From: Crocinitomicaceae bacterium
GTDB taxonomy: Bacteria; Bacteroidota; Bacteroidia; Flavobacteriales_D; Crocinitomicaceae
Reading direction: 5' to 3'
Length of the DNA stretch: 5,310 nt
Assembly: GCA_003512365.1 (NCBI GenBank)
Contig: DORI01000133.1
Coordinates: forward strand, 1-5,310
A program made the position numbers and the translations under genes. Shown here piece after piece: positions 1-5,310 of this stretch (position 1 is its first letter; the number at the start of each line of letters is the position of its first letter). A model generated the notes under the pieces. It had not been told where the DNA came from, did not search any database, and was given only the letters and a program-made list of their open reading frames with translations.

Positions 1-949
1 GACAAACTCCAGGACTAGCTGCCAACGACGTAGTTACTGTATAGGTCTGAGTGATGGGTAAGTTCCCGTTATTCAATAATGTAACCGATGGATTAGAAAC
101 AGTAGGGTCAGATAAGCCCGTTGATGGAGACCATGAATAGACATAATTAGGATTTGAAGTTGTTCCAATAGTTGAATTTTGACCTGTACAAAAGGAAGAA
201 CTTGCTCCGGCATTTGATGTCGCCTGATCGGTATAAATAATAGCATTCCTAATCGAATGTTGATCTGTTGAACCACCTGTGGATCCAGTGAATCCCATAT
301 ATCCTGAAAAATTTACTGGGAAATTGGCTGTAAGGTATTGAGTATTATTTATAAAAACAGTTACGGCTCCATTGACATAAGTAATTTTTACTGGTTGGTA
401 TGAATTACTCCTTATGAAATTTAGATTGTTACTTGAATTTGTGAGTTTCACGATTCCAGCAATACATTCATTATATCCTACTCCACTGTATATCTGAATT
501 TCTGGGTTTACTCCACAACCATTATCCCATGTATCCAATATTATTTTTAAACCATTAGCAGTAGCAGGTATTCCAACACCACCGCCGCTAACAAAACCTG
601 TGGGAGGAACATCTAAAAAACAAAACGCCAAGCCGTCAGCAGCACTTCCACCCCAAATTCTGTAATCAAATTCGACCGTCCATTTAGAACAAATAAGTGG
701 GTTGATTGGTGTTCCATAAAAAACCCCGCCACTTTGATTTCCTGATGCATTAGTCAAGATTAATTCATTTGGATTTGCATCAACATCACCGCCTGTATCG
801 CCAACATAAGCATTCCCTGATAAATTCCAACCTGCGGTATTTAAATTTGGTGATCCATTTAATTGTGCAAAAACAAAAGTTTGTGCAAAAAAATGATCTT
901 GTCTTAGCAAAAAATAAATAAACAGCAGAAAAAATGAAAACAAGCGCAT
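1..949 (-). CDS. Secreted L-type lectin-domain protein (T9SS/gliding-type), C-terminus cut off by window edge
   Basis: The first 316 residues are visible and the frame stays open to the left edge. The ATG at 949-947 is fixed by an in-frame stop 18 bases upstream (970-968). The N-terminus looks like a signal peptide: Arg2, a hydrophobic stretch at residues 3-15, then RQDHFFAQ with a probable cut near Ala22/Gln23; the charged RQDH just before the site is slightly odd. Residues about 24-241 resemble bacterial legume-lectin-like domains: FVFAQLNGSP at the start, GGVFYGTPI, WTVEFDYRIWGG, ADGLAFCF (Asp105), DTWDNGC (139-145), then a closing strand pair with HSIRNAIIYTD. Residues about 245-316 begin a PKD/Ig-like module (YSWSPSTGLSDP...ITQTYTVTT). 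Six cysteines are visible. Such proteins in Bacteroidota usually end in a gliding-motility-associated type B sorting domain and are exported by the type IX system; that part lies outside the window, so export by T9SS is inferred. The likely role is glycan binding at the cell surface or in the medium. The gene is transcribed away from the zwf operon. Confidence 0.85.
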   Translation of the reverse strand, partial: MRLFSFFLLFIYFLLRQDHFFAQTFVFAQLNGSPNLNTAGWNLSGNAYVGDTGGDVDANPNELILTNASGNQSGGVFYGTPINPLICSKWTVEFDYRIWGGSAADGLAFCFLDVPPTGFVSGGGVGIPATANGLKIILDTWDNGCGVNPEIQIYSGVGYNECIAGIVKLTNSSNNLNFIRSNSYQPVKITYVNGAVTVFINNTQYLTANFPVNFSGYMGFTGSTGGSTDQHSIRNAIIYTDQATSNAGASSSFCTGQNSTIGTTSNPNYVYSWSPSTGLSDPTVSNPSVTLLNNGNLPITQTYTVTTSLAASPGVC

Positions 950-985
950 GATAAGATTAAGACGTTTTTAACACGATTTAGTTGC

Positions 986-1003
986 TAAATTTATATAAAT
1001 TTA
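986..1003. repeat. 18-bp perfect AT-only palindrome in the divergent intergenic region
   Basis: TAAATTTATATAAATTTA is identical to its own reverse complement. It ends one base before the TTG that I take as the -33 element of the zwf promoter. Its left half, read on the minus strand (993-986), is TAAATTTA, one base from the TAnnTTTG -7 consensus, with a degenerate TTA about 20 bp upstream. It could therefore also be part of a weak promoter for the lectin gene. The position suits an operator shared by both directions, but an AT-only palindrome can arise by chance in such an AT-rich spacer. Confidence 0.4.
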
Positions 1004-1031
1004 TTGTAATTGATAATATCTTAGTGTAATT
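1001..1031 (+). repeat. Imperfect direct repeat, two 11-bp copies phased by 20 bp
   Basis: TTATTGTAATT at 1001-1011 and TTAGTGTAATT at 1021-1031 match at 10 of 11 positions and start exactly 20 bp apart, about two helical turns. The copies overlap the proposed -33 and -7 elements of the zwf promoter respectively. They could be tandem binding sites for a regulator or a coincidence of promoter composition; the sequence does not decide. Confidence 0.3.
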
Positions 1032-1034
1032 TTG
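1004..1034 (+). promoter_or_regulatory. Bacteroidota-type promoter for zwf-pgl-edd
   Basis: TAATTTTG at 1027-1034 fits the Bacteroidota -7 consensus TAnnTTTG exactly. A TTG at 1004-1006 lies 20 bp upstream, within the usual spacing for the -33 element. Transcription would begin near 1041, leaving a leader of only about ten bases before the ATG at 1052. No Shine-Dalgarno sequence precedes that ATG, as is common in this phylum. It is the only good match to this consensus in the 102-bp intergenic region. Confidence 0.65.
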
Positions 1035-1051
1035 ACACATTATAAAGCGAC

Positions 1052-2533
1052 ATGAGTAAAAAAAACAAGAATATAGAAGAATTTGATTCCTTTCATATTG
1101 TGGTATTTGGAGGTGATGGAGATTTAGCGCTAAGAAAAATATACCCTGCCCTTTTTCATAGGCATCAGGATGGTCAATTTTCAAAAGATTTTAAAATAAT
1201 CGCAATTACGCGAAAGGAACCAAATAAAACTTTGTTCTCTAGAGAGTTAATTAAATTCTTAAAAGTTTCGGAAGGCGACCAAACAAAAGTGGAGGAAATA
1301 GAAAAATTCGCAAATCAAATTGAACTTATCCAAGTAGAGAATCAGGAAGCCAAAAGTTACGTTCACTTGTCGAAAGTCCTGAACGAAAACCCTCACTATC
1401 AGCATATCTATTATTTTTCTACTCCTTCAAGTGCCTTTGGTCCAATTGCCAGAGCGCTAAAAGATTCAGGTTTAGTAAATGAGAAAAGTAAGGTTGTGAT
1501 AGAGAAACCTTTAGGTCATAGTTTATCCTCATCAAATGCTATAAATGAAGAGATATCAGAAGCGTTTAAAGAACATCAAATCTACCGCATTGACCATTAC
1601 TTAGGCAAGGAAACTGTTCAAAATTTAATGGTATTGCGCTTTGCCAACAATCTATTTGAAAGAGCATGGGATTCAGAACATATTGAAAATATTCAAATTA
1701 CTGTTGCAGAAAGTTTAGGTGTTGAAAAACGTGCCGCCTATTATGACAATAGCGGAGCCTTACTCGACATGGTTCAAAATCACTTACTTCAACTTCTTTG
1801 CTTAGTTGCCATGGAACCACCATCTGTTCTTGAGGCGGATGAGGTTCGAAATGAAAAATTAAAAGTACTTCGTTCTCTCCGACCTTTGACTAAAAAATCA
1901 GTGCAAACAGACACTGTTAAAGGTCAATATACGCGTGGAACAATAAAAGGAGAACAAGTGAATTCATATTTAGAAGATATTGAGAAATATCAATCAAAAA
2001 CAGAAACATTTGTCGCTATCAAGGCTTATGTGGATAATTGGCGTTGGAAGAATGTGCCTTTTTATCTAAGAACAGGTAAGCGTATGATCAAACGCTATTC
2101 TGAAATTGTTATAAATTTCAAGGAGGTTCGTCACAATATTTTTCCATCAAAAGAGAAACTTAACAACAACAAACTAATAATTCGACTACAACCAGAGGAA
2201 AGAATAGAACTTGTTCAAATGACAAAAGTTCCAGGTCCAGGTGGATATCGTTACAAACCCGTAGCACTAAAACTTGATTATAGTGATTCGTTTAAAGATA
2301 GATTTCCTGAGGCCTATGAGCGCTTAATTATTGATGTAATTCGAGGAAATCAAACCTTATTTATGCGTCAAGACGAACTTCAGGCTGCATGGACTTGGAT
2401 TGAATCGGTTACCGAGAGTTGGAAATCTGTGAATCAGGCCAATATATTGTACGAAGCAGGATCTTGGGGACCAGGAGATCTTATTTTAGGAGAAGACGAA
2501 AGTTGGATTACCAAAACATGGAAAGAACAATGA
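1052..2533 (+). CDS. zwf: Glucose-6-phosphate 1-dehydrogenase
   Basis: This cytoplasmic enzyme of 493 residues, normal for the family, oxidises glucose 6-phosphate to 6-phosphogluconolactone and reduces NADP+ (or NAD+). It opens both the oxidative pentose phosphate and Entner-Doudoroff routes. The N-terminal Rossmann domain carries the nucleotide motif GGDGDLA (20-26); Asp22 sits where Ser, Thr or Lys is more common. Arg54 is placed to contact the NADP 2'-phosphate. The substrate site is complete: EKPLGH (151-156, Lys152), RIDHYLGKE (179-187, with Asp181 and His182), the catalytic base His244 in QNHLLQLL, and FYLRTGKR (337-344, Lys343). These positions line up closely with the well-studied Leuconostoc enzyme. 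An in-frame stop at 1043-1045 leaves 1052 as the only reasonable start. The gene leads the operon; its TGA overlaps the pgl ATG. Several stretches, such as QNHLLQLLCLVAMEPP and the C-terminal ELQAAWTWIE, resemble proteobacterial homologues. Confidence 0.97.
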   Translation: MSKKNKNIEEFDSFHIVVFGGDGDLALRKIYPALFHRHQDGQFSKDFKIIAITRKEPNKTLFSRELIKFLKVSEGDQTKVEEIEKFANQIELIQVENQEAKSYVHLSKVLNENPHYQHIYYFSTPSSAFGPIARALKDSGLVNEKSKVVIEKPLGHSLSSSNAINEEISEAFKEHQIYRIDHYLGKETVQNLMVLRFANNLFERAWDSEHIENIQITVAESLGVEKRAAYYDNSGALLDMVQNHLLQLLCLVAMEPPSVLEADEVRNEKLKVLRSLRPLTKKSVQTDTVKGQYTRGTIKGEQVNSYLEDIEKYQSKTETFVAIKAYVDNWRWKNVPFYLRTGKRMIKRYSEIVINFKEVRHNIFPSKEKLNNNKLIIRLQPEERIELVQMTKVPGPGGYRYKPVALKLDYSDSFKDRFPEAYERLIIDVIRGNQTLFMRQDELQAAWTWIESVTESWKSVNQANILYEAGSWGPGDLILGEDESWITKTWKEQ

Positions 2534-3189
2534 TTCAAGAAGTATCGGATAAAAAAATATTTCTAGAACAGATAACAGAAGATTTCATTTCGACTGTAAA
2601 ATCTGCAATTGAGAAAAAAGGAGAGGCGAAAATTCTACTCTCTGGAGGGTCTAGCCCAATAGAATTATATGAAAAGTGGTCTAAGTTGGATTTACCTTGG
2701 CATGCTATACAAATGGGACTTGTGGATGAGCGTTTTGTGGATCCAACAGATGAAAATTCTAATGAACTATTGATCAACACTCATTTACTTAAAAACAAAG
2801 CTGCTAATGCCTCATTTTTGGGTATGGTTTTTCAAACAGCTGATATTATTTCAAATTTGAATTCATTGGAAAATAAGTATGTACATTATTTTCAATCGGA
2901 TTATCTGTTGCTTGGAATGGGTGAAGACGGTCATACTGCCTCTATTTTTCCTAATGACATCAATTCTGATCTTTCCTTTGAAACAGAAATGTTAACTGCA
3001 ATAACCAACGCACCAAAGTATCCATACAAACGCCTCACATGTACTCCAAAAATGATTAAAAGTAGTTCACATGTAGTGCTTATAATTTCCGGAGAAAAAA
3101 AGCGCAATGTATTTGAAGAGGCTGAAAAAAAACACTTACCAATTGCAAAAATTAATGCATACATTCATAAAACTTTCATTTTAGTATGA
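2530..3189 (+). CDS. pgl: 6-phosphogluconolactonase (DevB/SolB type)
   Basis: It hydrolyses 6-phosphogluconolactone, the product of Zwf, to 6-phosphogluconate in the cytoplasm. The 219-residue protein is a little shorter than typical relatives (about 230-250) but keeps the family motifs: LSGGSSP (37-43) for phosphate binding, LVDERFVDPTDENSN (64-78), and LLGMGEDGHTASIFP (127-141) with the catalytic-site His135. It belongs to the glucosamine-6-phosphate isomerase/6-phosphogluconolactonase fold. I chose the ATG at 2530 because it forms an ATGA overlap with the zwf stop, has a purine-rich GGAAAG just upstream, and matches the junction style at the other end. An in-frame ATG at 2518 would add only MERT and cannot be excluded. 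A still longer open frame back to 2419 lies inside zwf and shows no family similarity. The 3' end overlaps edd by four bases, so translation of all three genes is probably coupled. Confidence 0.95.
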   Translation: MIQEVSDKKIFLEQITEDFISTVKSAIEKKGEAKILLSGGSSPIELYEKWSKLDLPWHAIQMGLVDERFVDPTDENSNELLINTHLLKNKAANASFLGMVFQTADIISNLNSLENKYVHYFQSDYLLLGMGEDGHTASIFPNDINSDLSFETEMLTAITNAPKYPYKRLTCTPKMIKSSSHVVLIISGEKKRNVFEEAEKKHLPIAKINAYIHKTFILV

Positions 3190-4979
3190 ACAAAAGAATA
3201 ACCGAAATAACGCAACGTATAGTCGAAAGGAGTAGAGAAACGAGAACTGCCTTTTTAAATCAATTACAGAGCGCAAAAGATTCAGATGTATCAAGACATA
3301 AAATGCATTGTGGGAATCTCGCGCATGCGTTCGCTGGATGTGAACAAAACGACAAGGAGAAACTTGCGGAAAATGTTGCGAAAAACATCGGGATTATTAC
3401 TGCATACAATGACATGCTTTCCGCCCATAAAGTATACGAAAACTATCCGGAAAAATTAAGGTCTTGTGCTCGGGAATTTGGAGCTATTGCTCAGGTAGCA
3501 GGAGCTGTGCCTGCAATGTGTGATGGCGTAACCCAAGGACAACCTGGAATGGAATTATCTCTTTTCAGCAGAGATGTTATAGCCATGTCTACTGCCGTAG
3601 GCCTTTCTCATAGTATGTTTGATGGAATTTTATGTTTAGGGATTTGCGATAAGATAGTTCCTGGGTTATTAATTGGCGCCTTACGATTTGGACACCTTCC
3701 AACAGTTTTTGTTCCCGGAGGCCCTATGCCAAGTGGAATCAGCAATGAGGAGAAAGCAAGAATTCGTCAAGAATTTGCTGAGGGAAAAATTGGCAGAGCA
3801 GAATTGTTGAAAGGAGAATCCGATTCTTATCATTCGCCAGGAACGTGTACTTTTTACGGAACTGCCAACAGCAATCAAATGCTCATGGAAATCATGGGAC
3901 TTCACCTACCAGGTTCGAGTTTTGTGAATCCAGGTACTCCACTTCGAGATGCACTCAATCGGGAAGCGGTAAAAACAGTTCAAGAAAATGCCAAATTAGG
4001 CTTAGAACGCTCTGTAGGAATAATTTTGAATGAAAAAGTAATTGTTAATGGAATCATTGGATTACTGGCAACAGGTGGATCTACGAATCATACCATTCAT
4101 TTGATTGCTATTGCACGAGCTGCTGGAATTATCATTAATTGGGACGATATGTCCGATCTTTCAGATGTAATTCCCCTACTTACGCGCATGTATCCCAATG
4201 GTGCTGCGGATGTAAACCATTTTCATGCTAGCGGTGGAATGGGCTTTGTCATGCATACATTACTTGAAAATGGACTGTTACACGAGGATGTCATGACCAT
4301 TATTGGAAAAGGCTTAAGCGCTTACACAAAAGAACCATTTTTACAAAATGGCGAACTCGTTTGGAGAGAAGGCTCGAAAGATAGCCTAAACAGTTCCATT
4401 ATTCGTCCAGTATCGGATCCGTTTTCAAAAGATGGTGGCATTAAAATTTTAAAAGGAAACATAGGAAGATCGGTAATAAAAACCGCTGCCGTGTCAGATG
4501 AACATTTAATCGTAGAAGCTCCAGCCATAGTATTCAACGAGCAAGAAGATTTGCTAATTGCATTCAAGGAAGGTGAACTAAATAAAGATTTTATTGCCGT
4601 GCTACCTTTTCAAGGTCCAAAACAAAATGGAATGCCAGAACTTCATCAATTAACCCCAACGCTAACTGTTTTGCAGAAAAAAGGGTTTAACGTTGCTCTT
4701 GTAACTGATGGTAGAATGTCCGGAGCTTCAGGAAAGGTTCCTGCAGCAATTCACTTGACTCCAGAAGCTCATGATGGAGGAGCCATTGCAAAAATTCAAA
4801 CCGGAGATTTACTAAGACTTGACGCTAAAAAGGGAGAATTGATTTGTTTGACTAATAATTTCGATAGTAGAACTCCGAGCACTAAGTCAAATTTCGCCAT
4901 TCATTACGGAAGAGAATTATTTGTGAACGCTAGAAAATTAGTTTCTTCTAGTGAAGAAGGAGCTAGTTTTATTCTTTAG
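3186..4979 (+). CDS. edd: 6-phosphogluconate dehydratase
   Basis: This is the signature Entner-Doudoroff enzyme. It dehydrates 6-phosphogluconate to 2-keto-3-deoxy-6-phosphogluconate using an iron-sulfur cluster, and belongs to the IlvD/Edd dehydratase family. At 597 residues it is close to the E. coli Edd length (about 603). Diagnostic stretches in order: YNDMLSAHKVYE (from 74), VPAMCDGVTQGQPGMELSL (Cys112), CDKIVPGL (Cys154), GTCTFYGTANSNQM (Cys221), LLATGGSTNHT (around 293-303), and TDGRMSGASGKVPAAIHLTP (from 507). Cys112, Cys154 and Cys221 are the expected cluster ligands. CTFYGTAN and the NDMLSAH block separate it from dihydroxyacid dehydratase (IlvD). The ATG overlaps the pgl TGA as ATGA and has no Shine-Dalgarno sequence, so initiation probably depends on coupling to pgl. 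The 3' end overlaps the convergent TerC gene by 11 bp. The KDPG aldolase that would use its product is not in the window. Confidence 0.97.
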   Translation: MNKRITEITQRIVERSRETRTAFLNQLQSAKDSDVSRHKMHCGNLAHAFAGCEQNDKEKLAENVAKNIGIITAYNDMLSAHKVYENYPEKLRSCAREFGAIAQVAGAVPAMCDGVTQGQPGMELSLFSRDVIAMSTAVGLSHSMFDGILCLGICDKIVPGLLIGALRFGHLPTVFVPGGPMPSGISNEEKARIRQEFAEGKIGRAELLKGESDSYHSPGTCTFYGTANSNQMLMEIMGLHLPGSSFVNPGTPLRDALNREAVKTVQENAKLGLERSVGIILNEKVIVNGIIGLLATGGSTNHTIHLIAIARAAGIIINWDDMSDLSDVIPLLTRMYPNGAADVNHFHASGGMGFVMHTLLENGLLHEDVMTIIGKGLSAYTKEPFLQNGELVWREGSKDSLNSSIIRPVSDPFSKDGGIKILKGNIGRSVIKTAAVSDEHLIVEAPAIVFNEQEDLLIAFKEGELNKDFIAVLPFQGPKQNGMPELHQLTPTLTVLQKKGFNVALVTDGRMSGASGKVPAAIHLTPEAHDGGAIAKIQTGDLLRLDAKKGELICLTNNFDSRTPSTKSNFAIHYGRELFVNARKLVSSSEEGASFIL

Positions 4980-5310
4980 TAGCGGTAAGTAACGAAATTA
5001 ACACCGAAGTCGCCAAAACACCTACTACAATCAAAAGCGATAATGTTGAACCAACATGGTAAATTGGAGCAAACACCATTTTACATCCTATAAATGTCAA
5101 AATAATGGCTAAACCATATTTAAGTATAGAGAATTTATCAATTGAATTGGCCAATAAAAAATACATTGATCGCAATCCAAGTATTGCGAAAATATTGGAC
5201 ATATAAAGTATAAAAGGATCGTCAGGTGCTATTGCGAAGATGGCAGGTATTGAGTCTATCGCGAAAATTAAATCTGTAGATTCTACAACGGCTAAGACCA
5301 GCAATAAACG
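4969..5310 (-). CDS. TerC-family integral membrane protein, N-terminus cut off by window edge
   Basis: The last 113 residues and the TAA stop are visible; the frame continues past the right edge, so the start is outside the window. The TTG at 5304 is an internal leucine codon, not a credible start. Family marks are the acidic membrane segment VVESTDLIFAIDSIPAIFAI (8-27, with Glu10, Asp13 and Asp19), DPFILYMSNIFAILGLRSMYF (31-51), and LTFIGCKMVFAP (71-82). About four hydrophobic segments can be seen: roughly 2-27, 37-55, 62-81 and 89-108, ending in a short TATKE tail. TerC homologues are named for tellurite resistance, but E. coli Alx and the Bacillus relatives are linked to manganese export; metal export here is inferred from family only. 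There is no obvious functional tie to the Entner-Doudoroff operon, and the genes are convergent. Confidence 0.9.
   Translation of the reverse strand, partial: RLLLVLAVVESTDLIFAIDSIPAIFAIAPDDPFILYMSNIFAILGLRSMYFLLANSIDKFSILKYGLAIILTFIGCKMVFAPIYHVGSTLSLLIVVGVLATSVLISLLTATKE

Noticed and set aside
73..276. 67-residue minus-strand open frame inside the lectin gene
   Set aside because: It is an alternative frame of the clearly coding lectin sequence on the same strand, with no domain features.
978..1184. 68-residue open frame on the minus strand over the intergenic region and zwf start
   Set aside because: It mostly lies antisense to the well-supported zwf N-terminus, covers the promoter, and has no recognisable domain.
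2419..2529. N-terminal extension of pgl by 37 residues, reaching into zwf
   Set aside because: The added residues lie wholly inside the zwf reading frame and show no family similarity. The ATGA start at 2530 gives a normal lactonase N-terminus.
2535..4567. Several 60-80 residue open frames antisense or out of frame within pgl and edd
   Set aside because: They are shadows of the conserved pgl and edd frames, with unstructured composition and no recognisable motifs.
4943..4970. Intrinsic terminator at the end of edd
   Set aside because: The stem is only 6 bp, AT-rich, inside the coding sequence, and separated from a short T run by eight bases. This is too weak to call.
3186..4979. Dihydroxyacid dehydratase (ilvD) as the identity of the third operon gene
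   Set aside because: The NDMLSAH block, CTFYGTAN motif, length and position after zwf and pgl all specify Edd rather than its paralogue IlvD.
5302..5304. TTG at 5304 as the start of the TerC gene
   Set aside because: The frame stays open to the window edge, and the TerC domain needs membrane segments upstream, so the codon is internal.

Overview
The window comes from an AT-rich bacterial genome, most likely a member of the Bacteroidota (Flavobacteriales/Cytophaga-like). Two observations support this. A divergent gene encodes a secreted lectin-domain protein of the kind found in gliding, type IX-secreting Bacteroidota. The promoter in front of the central operon matches the Bacteroidota consensus (TTG, about 20 bp, then TAnnTTTG), and start codons generally lack Shine-Dalgarno sequences. 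The genus cannot be named from the sequence alone.

Layout: (1) Bases 1-949, minus strand, hold the N-terminal 316 residues of a secreted protein with a signal peptide, an L-type lectin-like domain and the start of a PKD/Ig-like module. It runs off the left edge. (2) Bases 950-1051 are a divergent intergenic region with a well-matched Bacteroidota promoter for the operon, an 18-bp perfect AT-only palindrome next to its -33 element, and a 20-bp-phased imperfect direct repeat. (3) Bases 1052-4979, plus strand, are a tight three-gene operon, zwf-pgl-edd, in which each junction is a 4-base ATGA overlap. (4) Bases 4969-5310, minus strand, are the C-terminal part of a TerC-family membrane protein. 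It converges on edd, overlaps it by 11 bp, and runs off the right edge.

The operon encodes the oxidative upper part of the Entner-Doudoroff pathway. Zwf oxidises glucose 6-phosphate to 6-phosphogluconolactone, Pgl hydrolyses it to 6-phosphogluconate, and Edd dehydrates that to 2-keto-3-deoxy-6-phosphogluconate (KDPG). The KDPG aldolase (eda) needed to finish the route to pyruvate and glyceraldehyde 3-phosphate is not in the window, and neither are glucokinase or a HexR-type regulator. All three enzymes appear intact, with their key catalytic or cluster-binding residues present. Zwf and Edd read more like proteobacterial homologues, and the gene order resembles proteobacterial hex operons, so ancient acquisition of the whole operon is plausible but unproven.

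I found no RNA genes, mobile elements, CRISPR arrays or clearly undescribed system. The most notable points are the unusual lineage context of the operon and the small cis-elements in the intergenic region.
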